A DNA stretch of 64,000 nt from Pseudomonas fluorescens (GCF_001307275.1 NZ_CP012831.1:4456501-4520500); one strand, 5' to 3'. Counted from the stretch's first letter, positions 15,033 through 23,826 are shown. A program made the numbers and translations. Notes: a model not told the origin generated them from the sequence alone.

Positions 15033-16246
15033 ACACCAGGGAAAATCCGCTTTCGACCACCACCGGCAGAGCCGGGCTGCGGATACTGATCAGCAGTCGC
15101 GATGCTACGTCCCTGCGCGACCTGCAATGTGTCTGCCAGCGCATGCCTGGCCTTGAGGTCAGCACGCGCCTGGTCAGCAACGGCCATGTCGATCCGCTCT
15201 ACGGCCTGGACCGCATGCCCGACCTGCTGCTGTTGCGCGTCAGCCATCTGTGGCGCGAAGAACTGTCGGCGTTGCTGCAACGCCCTGCCCATGAACGTCC
15301 GCCGATGCTGGTGTGCGGTCCCTTGGGCGAGCAGGAGGGTATGCGCCTGGCGATGCAGGCCGGTGCCCGGGATGTGCTGCCCGAACCCATCGCCGACACG
15401 GAATTGGTGGCGGCGCTGAATCGCCTGGTGGCGGAAGTCCGTCTCGGCAACGGCAACGAAGGGAAGCTGGTCGCGGTGATCAGCGCCAAGGGCGGCTCCG
15501 GCGGAACCCTGGTGGCGTGCAACCTGGCCCAGCAGCTCAGTGCCCGGGCAGGCAATACGCTGTTGCTGGACATGGACCTGCAATTTGGCAGCGTGACCCA
15601 TTACCTGGACGTGTCGCAGTCCCACAGCCATCTGGAAGTGCTGCAGCAGATCGATGAGATGGACAGTGTCGCGCTGCGGGGTTTTTGCAGCCACTTCAGC
15701 CCGACCCTGCACGTCCTGGGAGGCCGGGCCGGTGAGTTGTGCCTGCCCCAGGATGCCCAACCCGAACAGCTCGACGCCCTGTTGCAACTGGCCCGCGCCA
15801 GTTATGACTGGGTGGTGGTGGACCTGCCGCGGCAGATCGATCACCTCACCGGCTCGGTGCTGGAACAGGTGGACCGGGTGTACGTGGTGGTGCAACAGAG
15901 CGTCAGCCACCTGCGTGATGCCAGCGCTCTGGTGCGGATCCTTCGCGAAGACCTGGGCGTGCGCGGGGAGCAGTTGCAGATCGTGATCAACCGCTATGAC
16001 AAAAACGCCGCCGTCAGCCTCAAGGACATCGGCGAGGCCCTGCGCTGCGCGAACCTGTCGAAATTGCCCAATGACTTCAACCTGGTCAGCCAGAGTCAGA
16101 ACACTGGCGTGCCGTTGGGGCTGCATGCGCCGAAGGCGGCCATCACCGCTGCCCTGCGCGATTTGACCGAAGACCTGGTCGGTCACCAGATGGCCACGGA
16201 CAAGGGCCTGCTTAAACGTGCCTTCAACCGTTTTTTCGGGGGATGA
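15026..16246 (+). CDS. tadZ: Pilus localisation ATPase-like protein TadZ/CpaE
   Basis: The 406-residue protein has an N-terminal receiver-like domain (RILISSRDATSLRD through LPEPIADTELVAAL) and a C-terminal ParA/MinD-like domain from about residue 150. The Walker A segment reads SAKGGSGGTLVACNLAQ. The signature lysine before the threonine of MinD proteins (KGGVGKT) is replaced by glycine, as in other atypical TadZ proteins, so ATP binding may persist with weak hydrolysis. LLLDMDLQFGSV and VVVDLP follow. It places the Tad machine at the cell pole in other bacteria. Its start overlaps the preceding gene by seven bases. Confidence 0.92.
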   Translation: MLNTRENPLSTTTGRAGLRILISSRDATSLRDLQCVCQRMPGLEVSTRLVSNGHVDPLYGLDRMPDLLLLRVSHLWREELSALLQRPAHERPPMLVCGPLGEQEGMRLAMQAGARDVLPEPIADTELVAALNRLVAEVRLGNGNEGKLVAVISAKGGSGGTLVACNLAQQLSARAGNTLLLDMDLQFGSVTHYLDVSQSHSHLEVLQQIDEMDSVALRGFCSHFSPTLHVLGGRAGELCLPQDAQPEQLDALLQLARASYDWVVVDLPRQIDHLTGSVLEQVDRVYVVVQQSVSHLRDASALVRILREDLGVRGEQLQIVINRYDKNAAVSLKDIGEALRCANLSKLPNDFNLVSQSQNTGVPLGLHAPKAAITAALRDLTEDLVGHQMATDKGLLKRAFNRFFGG

Positions 16247-16249
16247 CCC

Positions 16250-17692
16250 ATGATCAGCGACTTTCGTAACCGCTTGCGCAAACAGCCCGCCAAACCTGTT
16301 GCCGCCGCGGGCGCCCAGCCCGGCGATGGCTTGCCGGACCCGACGGACGCCTTGATGGCCTGGGAGCAGGCCATCCCCGACGTGCTGTATGAAACCCGCA
16401 GCCAGGTCACGCCGGTGGAGGCCGAGTGGCGGGAAAAGATCTACCAGCAACTGCTCAAGGTCATGGACCTGTCGTTGCTCGATGCCCTCGAGCAGGCCGA
16501 GGCCGCGCGGCAGATCCGCGATATCTGCCAGCGCCTGCTCGAGGAACATTCGGCGCCAGTGAGTACCGTCAGCCGGCAGTTGATCATCAAGCAGATCACT
16601 GACGAGGTGCTCGGCCTCGGGCCGCTGGAACCGCTGTTGGCCGACCATAGCGTGTCCGACATCCTGGTCAACGGGTTTGCCTCGGTCTATGTCGAGCGCT
16701 TCGGCAAGCTGCAACGCACCGACGTGCGTTTTCGCGACGATCAGCATTTGCTGAATATCATCGACCGCATCGTGTCCAGCCTGGGGCGCCGTATCGACGA
16801 GTCTTCGCCGTTGGTGGACGCCCGGCTCAAGGACGGTTCGCGGGTCAACGCGATCATTCCACCGCTGGCCATCGACGGTCCGAGCATGTCGATCCGGCGC
16901 TTCGCCGTGGACCTGCTCAACACCGACAGCCTGATCCAAGTAGGCACGATGACCCCGGCCATTGCCTTGCTGCTCAAGGCTATTGTTCGCGGGCGCCTGA
17001 ACGTGCTGATCTCCGGCGGGACCGGCAGTGGCAAGACCACCATGCTCAACGTGCTCTCCAGTTTCATCCCCCACAACGAGCGCATCGTCACCATCGAGGA
17101 TTCGGCCGAGCTGCAACTGCAACAGCCCCACGTGGTACGCCTGGAAACCCGGCCATCGAACATCGAGGGGCGTGGCGAGGTGAGCCAGCGGGAGTTGGTG
17201 CGAAACAGCCTGCGCATGCGCCCGGACCGGATTGTCATCGGTGAGGTGCGTGGTGCCGAGGCGATGGACATGCTCACGGCGATGAACACCGGCCACGACG
17301 GTTCGCTGACCACCATTCACGCCAACACCGCACGGGATGCGCTGGGGCGAATCGAGAACATGGTGTCGATGACCGGGGCGACATTTCCGATCAAGGCCAT
17401 GCGTCAACAAATTGCCTCGGCCATTGATGTGGTGATCCAACTGGAGCGTCAAGAAGACGGCAAGCGACGCGTGGTGAGCATGCAGGAGATCAACGGGATG
17501 GAAGGGGAGGTCATTACCATGACCGAAATTTTCTCTTTCGTGCGCCAGGGCATCGGCGAGCACGGCGAGGTGCTCGGGGAGTATCGGCCCAGCGGCATGA
17601 TCCCGGCCTTCCGCGATGTGCTGGCCAAGCGCGGCATCGAGTTGCCGCTGACCTTGTTTCGCCCTGAGTGGATGGAGGGCCGCACGTCATGA
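16250..17692 (+). CDS. tadA: Tad secretion ATPase TadA/CpaF
   Basis: The 480-residue hexameric ATPase powers Flp pilus extension (and in some systems retraction). It shows the N-terminal DILVNGFASVYVER domain, Walker A GGTGSGKTT (256-264), an Asp-box region (IEDSAELQL), Walker B-type RIVIGEVRG (328-335) and the His box GHDGSLTTIHANT (348-360). It overlaps tadB by four bases (ATGA). Confidence 0.96.
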   Translation: MISDFRNRLRKQPAKPVAAAGAQPGDGLPDPTDALMAWEQAIPDVLYETRSQVTPVEAEWREKIYQQLLKVMDLSLLDALEQAEAARQIRDICQRLLEEHSAPVSTVSRQLIIKQITDEVLGLGPLEPLLADHSVSDILVNGFASVYVERFGKLQRTDVRFRDDQHLLNIIDRIVSSLGRRIDESSPLVDARLKDGSRVNAIIPPLAIDGPSMSIRRFAVDLLNTDSLIQVGTMTPAIALLLKAIVRGRLNVLISGGTGSGKTTMLNVLSSFIPHNERIVTIEDSAELQLQQPHVVRLETRPSNIEGRGEVSQRELVRNSLRMRPDRIVIGEVRGAEAMDMLTAMNTGHDGSLTTIHANTARDALGRIENMVSMTGATFPIKAMRQQIASAIDVVIQLERQEDGKRRVVSMQEINGMEGEVITMTEIFSFVRQGIGEHGEVLGEYRPSGMIPAFRDVLAKRGIELPLTLFRPEWMEGRTS

Positions 17693-18675
17693 ACAATATC
17701 CCCAGCGAGTTCATCCTGATTTTCCTTGGCATGGTGTTCATCGCCGTGTTCCTGCTGTCCCAGGGCGTGGTGGTGCCGGTGTTCGGCGAAGCCGGCAAGA
17801 TGCGCAAGCGTATTCGCGGGCGCCTGCATGTGCTGGAGAAGGCCAACCACTTGCCCAACATGCAAACCGTGTTGCGGCAGAAATACCTGACGCGCCTGTC
17901 CCCCCTGGAAGCCCGCCTGGAACAACTGCCGTTCATGGCCAACCTGACGCAACTGATCGAGCAGGCCGGTCATGAATACCGGGCTTATCGGGTCATGCTG
18001 CTCGGTCTGGTCCTGGGGGTGGCGGCCGGTGCCTTGGTGCTGATGGTCTCGCCGGTCTGGTGGATGGCGCTGCTGGCGGCCTTTGCACTGACCTGGGCGC
18101 CGGTGTTGAAAATCCTGCGTGACCGCAACAAGCGCTTCGCCGCGTTCGAGGAAGGTTTGCCGGATGCGCTGGACGCCATGTGCCGAGCCTTGCGCGCCGG
18201 GCATCCGTTCAACGAAACCCTGCGTCTGGTCGCCGAGGAGCACAAGGGGCCGGTCGCCCAGGAATTCGGCATGACGTTTTCCGACATCAACTATGGCAAC
18301 GACGTGCGCCGGGCGATGCTCGGGCTGCTGGAGCGGATGCCGAGCATGACGGTGATGATGCTGGTGACCTCGATCCTCATCCACCGCGAGACCGGCGGCA
18401 ACCTGACCGAAGTGCTGGAGCGCCTGAGTCGGCTGATTCGCGGGCGTTTCCGGTTCCAGCGCAAGATCAAGACGTTGTCGGCGGAAGGGCGCATGTCGGC
18501 GTGGGTGCTGGTGGCGATCCCGTTCGTGCTGGCGATCGCCATCGTGCTCACCAGCCCCAGCTACATGCCCGTGCTGATCAATGACCCCATAGGGCACAAG
18601 CTGATCATCGGCGCGTTCTGCGCCATGTTGATCGGGATTTTCTGGATAAGAAAGATCATCCGGATCCAGGTTTAA
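17689..18675 (+). CDS. tadB: Inner-membrane platform protein TadB
   Basis: The 328-residue protein has an N-terminal membrane helix (residues 6-26), two central helices at about 100-140, and a type II secretion F-like domain (LPDALDAMCRALRAGHPFNETL, GGNLTEVLERLS), ending in two further helices. It starts at the ATG overlapping the tadA stop; the in-frame ATG at 17668 lies inside tadA and is less likely. It forms the inner-membrane platform with TadC. Confidence 0.93.
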   Translation: MNNIPSEFILIFLGMVFIAVFLLSQGVVVPVFGEAGKMRKRIRGRLHVLEKANHLPNMQTVLRQKYLTRLSPLEARLEQLPFMANLTQLIEQAGHEYRAYRVMLLGLVLGVAAGALVLMVSPVWWMALLAAFALTWAPVLKILRDRNKRFAAFEEGLPDALDAMCRALRAGHPFNETLRLVAEEHKGPVAQEFGMTFSDINYGNDVRRAMLGLLERMPSMTVMMLVTSILIHRETGGNLTEVLERLSRLIRGRFRFQRKIKTLSAEGRMSAWVLVAIPFVLAIAIVLTSPSYMPVLINDPIGHKLIIGAFCAMLIGIFWIRKIIRIQV

Positions 18676-18702
18676 GCGCTGTTGCGCCGAGAGGTTTCTG
18701 TC

Positions 18703-19668
18703 ATGGACTTTTTGCTCGGATTGTTGAGCCGGTTGACTGGTAACGAAGAACTGGCACGGCTGTTGTTCATCGCCGCGATTGGCCTCAGCACAGTGCTGGC
18801 GGCCGTTGCGCTCCTGCTATTGATGCTGGGCCTGCAGGATCCGGTGCAGCGGCGTCTGGCGCTGATCAAGCGTGGTTATGCTGGCAGCACGGTGGGGCAG
18901 GAGGCGCCCAGTAACCTGCAACTGCTGTTGGAGCGGATCGGCCAGCGTTTTGCTTCCACCGACCAGGCCCACACGTCCGCCACCCAGACCTTGCTGACCC
19001 ACGCCGGTTACCGGTCTGCTTCGGCGGTGCAGATGTATTGGGCCGTGCGCCTGATGTTGCCGTTGTTGCTGGTCGGCATTGCGTTGTTGCTGCTGCCGAT
19101 GGTCAAGGTTTCGGTGGCCATTGGTCTACTGGCGGTAACCCTCATCGCCGGTATCGGCTGGTTGCTGCCGGCGATCTACGTCGGCAAACGCAAGCAGGCG
19201 CGCCAAGGCCGGCTGCGCGCGGCGTTCCCGGATGCACTGGACCTGATGGTGGTCTGTGTCGAGTCGGGCCTGGCCTTGCCCACGACGATTGAGCGGGTGG
19301 CTGAAGAGATGTCGGTCAGCCAGGTTGAGCTGGCCGAGGAACTGGCGTTGGTCAATGCGCAGATCCGGGCGGGCATCACCAGTACCGAGGCGCTCAAGCA
19401 ACTGGCCGTGCGCACCGGCCTGGAGGACATCCAGGGCCTGGTCAGCCTGCTGGCGCAAAGTATCCGTTTTGGCACCAGCGTGGCCGATACCCTGAGGATC
19501 TACGCCGATGAGTTTCGCGACCGGCGTACCCAGGCCGCGGAAGAAATGGGCGCCAAGATCGGCACCAAGCTGATCTTCCCGCTGATCTTCTGCCTGTGGC
19601 CGAGCTTCTTCCTGGTCGCTATCGGCCCGGCCATGATCGGCGTGTTCAGGGCCTTCGGGAATATGTAG
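18703..19668 (+). CDS. tadC: Inner-membrane platform protein TadC
   Basis: The 321-residue protein is the second T2SF-domain component: hydrophobic segments at about 20-45 and 105-165, then FPDALDLMVVCVESGLALPTTIERVAEEM and FGTSVADTLRIYADEFRDRR. GAGAGG precedes the ATG at 18703; the in-frame ATG at 18682 has no clear ribosome-binding site. It ends the plus-strand Tad operon, just before the REPIN array. Confidence 0.93.
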   Translation: MDFLLGLLSRLTGNEELARLLFIAAIGLSTVLAAVALLLLMLGLQDPVQRRLALIKRGYAGSTVGQEAPSNLQLLLERIGQRFASTDQAHTSATQTLLTHAGYRSASAVQMYWAVRLMLPLLLVGIALLLLPMVKVSVAIGLLAVTLIAGIGWLLPAIYVGKRKQARQGRLRAAFPDALDLMVVCVESGLALPTTIERVAEEMSVSQVELAEELALVNAQIRAGITSTEALKQLAVRTGLEDIQGLVSLLAQSIRFGTSVADTLRIYADEFRDRRTQAAEEMGAKIGTKLIFPLIFCLWPSFFLVAIGPAMIGVFRAFGNM

Positions 19669-19695
19669 ACCTCCCGTGCCCTGCCGCAAGTCCAA

Positions 19696-20731
19696 TGTGG
19701 GAGCGAGCTTGCTCGCGATAGTGGTTTGACAGTCCATGAATGTGTTGGCTGTCAGTCCGCCTTCGCGAGCAAGCTCGCTCCCACAAGTGATCCTGGGTGT
19801 TCATGAGTCTTGTGTTCAGCGCCGGCTCAATGTGGGAGCGAGCCTGCTCGCGATAGCGGTGGGTCAGTCGATGAAGGTGCTGGCTGTCAGTCCGCCATCG
19901 CGAGCAAGCTCGCTCCCACAAGTGATCCTGGGTGTTCATGAGTCTTGTGTTCAGCACCGGCCCATTGTGGGAGCGAGCTTGCTCGCGATAGCGGTGGTTC
20001 AGTCAATGAAGATGTTGGCTGTCAGTCTGCCTTCGCGAGCAAGCTCGCTCCCACAAGTGATCTGGGGTGTTCATGAGTCTTGTGCTCAGCGCCGGCCCAT
20101 TGTGGGAGCGAGCTTGCTCGCGATAGCGGTGGTTCAGTCAATGAAGATGTTGGCCGTCAGTCCGCCTTCGCGAGCAAGCTCGCTCCCACAAGTGATCTGG
20201 GGTGTTCATGAGTCTTGTGCTCAGCACCGGCCCATTGTGGGAGCGAGCTTGCTCGCGATAGCGGTGGGTCAGTCGATGAAGGTGTTGGCTGTTAGTCCGC
20301 CATCGCGAGCAGGCTCGCTCCCACAAGTGATCCTGGGTGTTCATGAGTCTTGTGCTCAGCGCCGGCCCATTGTGGGAGCGAGCTTGCTCGCGATAGCGGT
20401 GGTTCAGTCAATGAAGATGTTGGCTGTCAGTCTGCCTTCGCGAGCAAGCCCGCTCCCACAAGTGATCTGGGGTATTCATGAGTCTTGTGTTCAGCACCGG
20501 CCCATTGTGGGAGCGAGCTTGCTCGCGATAGCGGTGGTTCAGTCAATGAAGATGTTGGCTGTCAGTCCGCCTTCGCGAGCAAGCTCGCTCCCACAAGTGA
20601 TCCTGGGTGTTCATGAGTCTTGTGCTCAGCACCGGCCCATTGTGGGAGCGAGCTTGCTCGCGATAGCGGTGGGTCAGTAATGAAAGTGGTTGAATGTCAG
20701 TTCGCGATCGCGAGCAAGCTCGCTCCCACAG
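19696..20731. repeat. Tandem array of eight 135-bp REPIN units
   Basis: TGTGGGAGCGAG begins at 19696, 19831, 19966, 20101, 20236, 20371, 20506 and 20641, an exact period of 135 bases. Each unit has a forward REP (GTGGGAGCGAGCTTGCTCGCG), a short spacer ending GTCAGTC, an inverted REP (CGCGAGCAAGCTCGCTCCCAC) and a 3' spacer (AGTGATCCTGGGTGTTCATG). Copies differ at a handful of sites; the last copy diverges after its first half. It fills the gap between the convergent tadC and the DUF3613/tadD/rcpA operon. A frame running through units 1-8 is a by-product of the period being a multiple of three. Confidence 0.95.
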
Positions 20732-20762
20732 GTTTACTCCTGTCTGCCGACCGCTCAAACCA

Positions 20763-20830
20763 AAAGACCACAGCCTCCGGGAGTGCCTACATCGAATCGA
20801 ATGCAGGCACTCCCGGAGGCTGTGGTCTTT
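20763..20830. terminator. Long perfect hairpin between convergent Tad operons
   Basis: AAAGACCACAGCCTCCGGGA at the left continues to a 26-base arm (20763-20788), which pairs perfectly with 20805-20830 across a 16-base loop. On the minus strand the stem is followed by a T-rich stretch (TTTTGGTTT), so it probably terminates the DUF3613/tadD/rcpA operon. Its length and symmetry exceed what a simple terminator needs; it may be a separate intergenic repeat family. Confidence 0.7.
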
Positions 20831-20845
20831 CGTTTGCCGCGTGTT

Positions 20846-21115
20846 TCATTTGCTGCTGGTGATTTCTCCACCCGAGTCCTGGTCAAAGAACTCCGGGATC
20901 GGGTAGTTGAAGCTGTTGAGCCAACGCTGCATGGCCATCTCGCGTTCGGCGGCCGAGGCGGTTTGCAGGTTGGTGGAGGCCACCACGCCGCGAATCTGCA
21001 GTTGCATCCAGCTCTCGGTGCCTTGCTGTGCGGCCGAGGAGGGGCCTGGCTCAATGGCCCAGGCGGCGGTGGACAGGCTCACCATGCACACGATCATCAA
21101 TTGTTTGGTCATCAT
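20846..21115 (-). CDS. DUF3613-type small exported protein of the Tad locus
   Basis: The 89-residue product starts at 21115, with AGGAG eight bases upstream. It has a cleavable signal peptide (LMIVCMVSLSTAAWA), then SSAAQQGTESWMQLQIRGVVAS, the wording typical of DUF3613 proteins that accompany Tad loci in pseudomonads. Its function is unknown; a periplasmic role near the secretin is likely. It is the last gene of the minus-strand operon after tadD. A longer in-frame start upstream would run into tadD and is not supported. Confidence 0.82.
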   Translation of the reverse strand: MMTKQLMIVCMVSLSTAAWAIEPGPSSAAQQGTESWMQLQIRGVVASTNLQTASAAEREMAMQRWLNSFNYPIPEFFDQDSGGEITSSK

Positions 21116-21137
21116 TTCTTGAACTCCTCGTAACGCT

Positions 21138-21851
21138 CTACTTGACCGCGCCGGTTGAAGCATCGACGACCTCGGCCAGGTGGTTGGCGGGTGACGTCGC
21201 TGCCTGAGTGGCCGAACCCCTGATTTTTTCCGCACGGGCTTGGGCATCTGCCACTTGCTGGGGGCTGAGCTTGGCCATGTTCGCGAGCTCGGCGGCCTGC
21301 TTCCAGTTGTCCTGGTAAATCAGCAGGGTCACCATGTTGAGCGCGGCCAGCGTGTCGGACTGCTGGAGCTCCATGGCGGTCATGAACTCGAAGCGGGCTT
21401 CTGAAATGCGTCGCTGATTGAGGTAGACAACCCCCAGGTCATTGCGGATCTTGCCTTCGGTCGGGGCCATCTTCGCGGCGCGTTCGAGGTATTGCGTCGC
21501 GGCCGAATTGTCATTCCTGGCGGCCGCCAATTGACCCAGGCCATGCTCACCGTCAGCGGCCAGGCATGTCCCCAGCAGGCTTTTGTACAACGGTTCGGCC
21601 TCGTTGCGGCCCATCAGGCGCAGTACCCGAGCCTTGCGCAGGCGGACCTGGACCAAGTCTTCGGGCAAGCGTTCGAGGTTCGCCAGGCTGGCGTATAGAC
21701 GGCCCTCGTTGGCCATGTCTTCCGCCATGTTCAAGGCCAGTTCCTGGTCGGCTCCGGGCTTGGCGCAATCGGCTGTGCGTGAAGCCACCACGCCGCTGCT
21801 GGCACAACCGACAAGCATCAAGGTCGCCGCTAATGCGATCACTGTTTTCAT
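21138..21851 (-). CDS. tadD: TPR lipoprotein TadD
   Basis: The 237-residue product starts at 21851 with a lipoprotein signal, MKTVIALAATLMLVGCASS, the lipobox cysteine being C16. The rest is tetratricopeptide-like (NMAEDMANEGRLYASLANLERLP, AARNDNSAATQYLERAAKMAPTEGKIRNDLG, QRRISEARFEFMTAMEL). TadD is thought to act as a secretin pilotin in the outer membrane. An alternative start at 21911 would overlap the secretin stop by four bases but adds 20 charged residues before the signal sequence, so I reject it. Confidence 0.92.
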   Translation of the reverse strand: MKTVIALAATLMLVGCASSGVVASRTADCAKPGADQELALNMAEDMANEGRLYASLANLERLPEDLVQVRLRKARVLRLMGRNEAEPLYKSLLGTCLAADGEHGLGQLAAARNDNSAATQYLERAAKMAPTEGKIRNDLGVVYLNQRRISEARFEFMTAMELQQSDTLAALNMVTLLIYQDNWKQAAELANMAKLSPQQVADAQARAEKIRGSATQAATSPANHLAEVVDASTGAVK

Positions 21852-21907
21852 GGAATACCCCTTGGCGAACCGTTGGACGTCGCACGCGTTGCACACCAGG
21901 CGCCGGC

Positions 21908-23131
21908 TCATTGGGAAAGCCCGCTGCGGTTGTCGAACTCGCCATGTTCGAGGAAGTACATACGGTAGAAATTCGGGTCGTAATTGCGCAGTTGCTCACC
22001 CGGCAAGGTCGGCAGTTGCGCGTCGGCCGCCAACGGTTGGACCAGGTGCGGCGTGACGATCATCAGCAGTTCGCGCTCTTCGCGGTTGATGGAGTTGTCA
22101 CGAAAGAACGCGCCGAGAATCGGCACGTCGCCAAGCCCTGGAAACTTGTTCACCTGGGCGCTGTTGCGGGTGCTGATCAGGCCGCTGATGACGAAACTTT
22201 CGCCATCGGCCAGGGCGATGCTGGTATCGGTACGGCGCACGGTGAGTGCGGGCACCAATGTCCCGGCGATGTTCACCGCGTTGGTGAAGTCCAGCTCACT
22301 GACTTCCGGTGCCACCTTCAAGGCGATGCGATTCTTGCCAATGACGGTGGGGGTCAGGGTCAGGCGTATACCGAATTCCTTGTACTCGATGGACACATTG
22401 TCGCTGCCGGCACTGGGTACCGGAATCGGCACTTCGCCGCCGGCCAGGAAACTCGCGCTTTGCCCGCTGAGGGCCACCAGGCTCGGCCGCGCCAGGGTAT
22501 AGGCAAAACCGCTGCCTTCCAGGGCGTTGATCATCAACAGGGTCTTACCGGTGGCGAAAGACAGGTTGAACATGTCGTTATTGACCGGCAATGAAGGCCG
22601 GACAACGCCGCCGATGGTGGGCAAGGTCCTCGGCGAGCCGAACAGGAAATTGCCACGGCTGCCGAAAATCGACGTCGAGGCTTCCTTGAGCTTGGTCCGG
22701 CTGACTTCAACGAAACGGATGTCGGTCTGTACCTGGGCGAGCAGCATCGGGTCTTCGGAAGGCATGCTCGCAGCGCCCGTCAGCGCCTCAGTGGCCCGGC
22801 CTTTGACAAAGACCATGCTCTGGCGCGGTATTTTCGAACAGTCGGTCCAGACCATCAGGCTGGTGGCGCCGGGCGCCAGGCCCGTGAGGATGAAGGCATC
22901 GCTGCCACTGGGTTGCACATCGGCAATTTTCGGGTCGCCGACAGCCAATTTCGTCACGGGTGCGAGGATACGCAGTTCGCTCTGGAGCCCTTGGCCGACC
23001 TCGAAGGTCGCCGGCAGATTGTCCAGTTGCGAACAATTTGCCGCAGCGGCCTGAGCCGCATCCAGGCCAAGGCCCATCCAGAACAGGCCATGAATGAAAT
23101 GTTTTAAAACGGGGGCGGTGCGCTGGGTCAT
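21908..23131 (-). CDS. rcpA: Flp pilus secretin RcpA/CpaC
   Basis: The 407-residue outer-membrane secretin starts at 23131 (GAGG eight bases upstream), followed by a signal peptide ending AQAAAA. Residues of the N-terminal secretin/BON-like domain read VGQGLQSELRILAPVTKLAVGDPKIADV. The C-terminal secretin domain shows VALSGQSASFLAGGEVPIPV, FGIRLTLTPTVIG and VPILGAFFRDNSINREERELLMIVTPHLV. It heads a minus-strand operon rcpA-tadD-DUF3613 that is convergent with the main Tad operon, an unusual split, since in most loci it lies next to rcpC. Confidence 0.95.
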   Translation of the reverse strand: MTQRTAPVLKHFIHGLFWMGLGLDAAQAAAANCSQLDNLPATFEVGQGLQSELRILAPVTKLAVGDPKIADVQPSGSDAFILTGLAPGATSLMVWTDCSKIPRQSMVFVKGRATEALTGAASMPSEDPMLLAQVQTDIRFVEVSRTKLKEASTSIFGSRGNFLFGSPRTLPTIGGVVRPSLPVNNDMFNLSFATGKTLLMINALEGSGFAYTLARPSLVALSGQSASFLAGGEVPIPVPSAGSDNVSIEYKEFGIRLTLTPTVIGKNRIALKVAPEVSELDFTNAVNIAGTLVPALTVRRTDTSIALADGESFVISGLISTRNSAQVNKFPGLGDVPILGAFFRDNSINREERELLMIVTPHLVQPLAADAQLPTLPGEQLRNYDPNFYRMYFLEHGEFDNRSGLSQ

Positions 23132-23592
23132 GAAGTGATCCTCGATAGAGAGGCCATCCTTAGGCTTAACCAGTGCCACGGATCACTTGAGAGGCCCGGG
23201 CTGCCCCTTCTATTTCATCCAACCCTTCAGCGGTCCGGGCACAGGCCTCATTGCTACAAGCAAACGGGCGCATTACACCGGCCTGACCGAACGGCAGGCA
23301 GCTTACGAAAAAGCTTTATGGGAACCGGAATATCCGGGTTTTCGAGCAAGGAGACCGATGTCAATCAGGTCGTCTGAAGGGTGATTTGACCCTGCCTTGT
23401 TCTCGCTTCTTTTTGAAGGTAGTTCAAGCATGGCAAAGCGCCACGCCTCAAACAAAAAAAACGACTAAAAAGTGACGGAAGGAAAATTGGTGATCAAGTG
23501 GCCGTCAATAATTTGTCTTTTGCGTGTTTTTTGCGTGACAGATTTACATGAGAAAGAGCGCCGCCTTGCGACGAAAAAATCAGGATCACCCC
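23132..23592. other. Intergenic region upstream of the secretin operon
   Basis: The sequence is AT-richer on its right half (for example the A tract near 23452-23463), and should hold the promoter of the minus-strand rcpA operon. No frame on either strand shows convincing coding character. I see no tRNA, CRISPR or clear terminator. Confidence 0.4.
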
Positions 23593-23712
23593 GTGGTGTA
23601 TATTTTTTACGGCTTAGCGCTGGTGCTCTCCTGCAAGCGCTATCAGCAGTGCCTCAGGCTGGTCTGGCTCGTGGAGCAGACCTTTCCCGTGGTGGGTTGT
23701 GGAGAAACATGA
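23593..23712 (+). CDS. Possible 39-residue small protein
   Basis: From a GTG at 23593, with AGGA seven bases upstream, a 39-codon frame runs to TGA at 23710-23712. The product begins VVYIFYGLALVLSCKRYQQC and is hydrophobic at the start, with three cysteines. Many codons end in G or C, as in real genes here, but the frame is too short to be sure. It has no recognised family. Confidence 0.28.
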   Translation: MVYIFYGLALVLSCKRYQQCLRLVWLVEQTFPVVGCGET

Positions 23713-23716
23713 AGGG

Positions 23717-23826
23717 TTACCTGGGAAGCAGAACGCGCCGCTGATCGAGGTACTCGACGCCAAGGACCGGGGGCCGATCCGTCTGGATCGAGTAGGCCTG
23801 AGAGCCGCGGGCCAGGCTGCTGGCCA
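23717..23826 (-). pseudogene. Possible remnant or tiny frame downstream of the alanyl-tRNA editing gene
   Basis: Directly after the AlaX stop, another minus-strand frame shows strongly chromosome-like codons and encodes a segment with AYSIQTDRPPVLGVEYLDQR near its end, stopping at 23717. It could be the C-terminal remnant of a lost gene or a short unannotated protein. No family is recognised, and no good start codon with a ribosome-binding site is seen. Confidence 0.22.

Noticed and set aside
19736..20680. 314-codon frame with 45-residue repeats
   Set aside because: It is the REPIN array read in one frame; the 135-base period keeps it open. There is no ribosome-binding site and the palindromes account for the sequence.
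19696..20731. CRISPR array
   Set aside because: Although the repeats are regular, the units are long (135 bases) with internal inverted REP palindromes and nearly identical spacers, and no cas genes are present.
21852..21911. Longer start of tadD overlapping the secretin stop
   Set aside because: It would place 20 charged residues before a clear lipoprotein signal. Translational coupling from the overlap is conceivable, but the signal sequence decides for 21851.
23472..23744. 90-codon plus-strand frame
   Set aside because: The start region is AT-rich with poor codon use and there is no ribosome-binding site; the 39-codon frame in another phase is somewhat more plausible.
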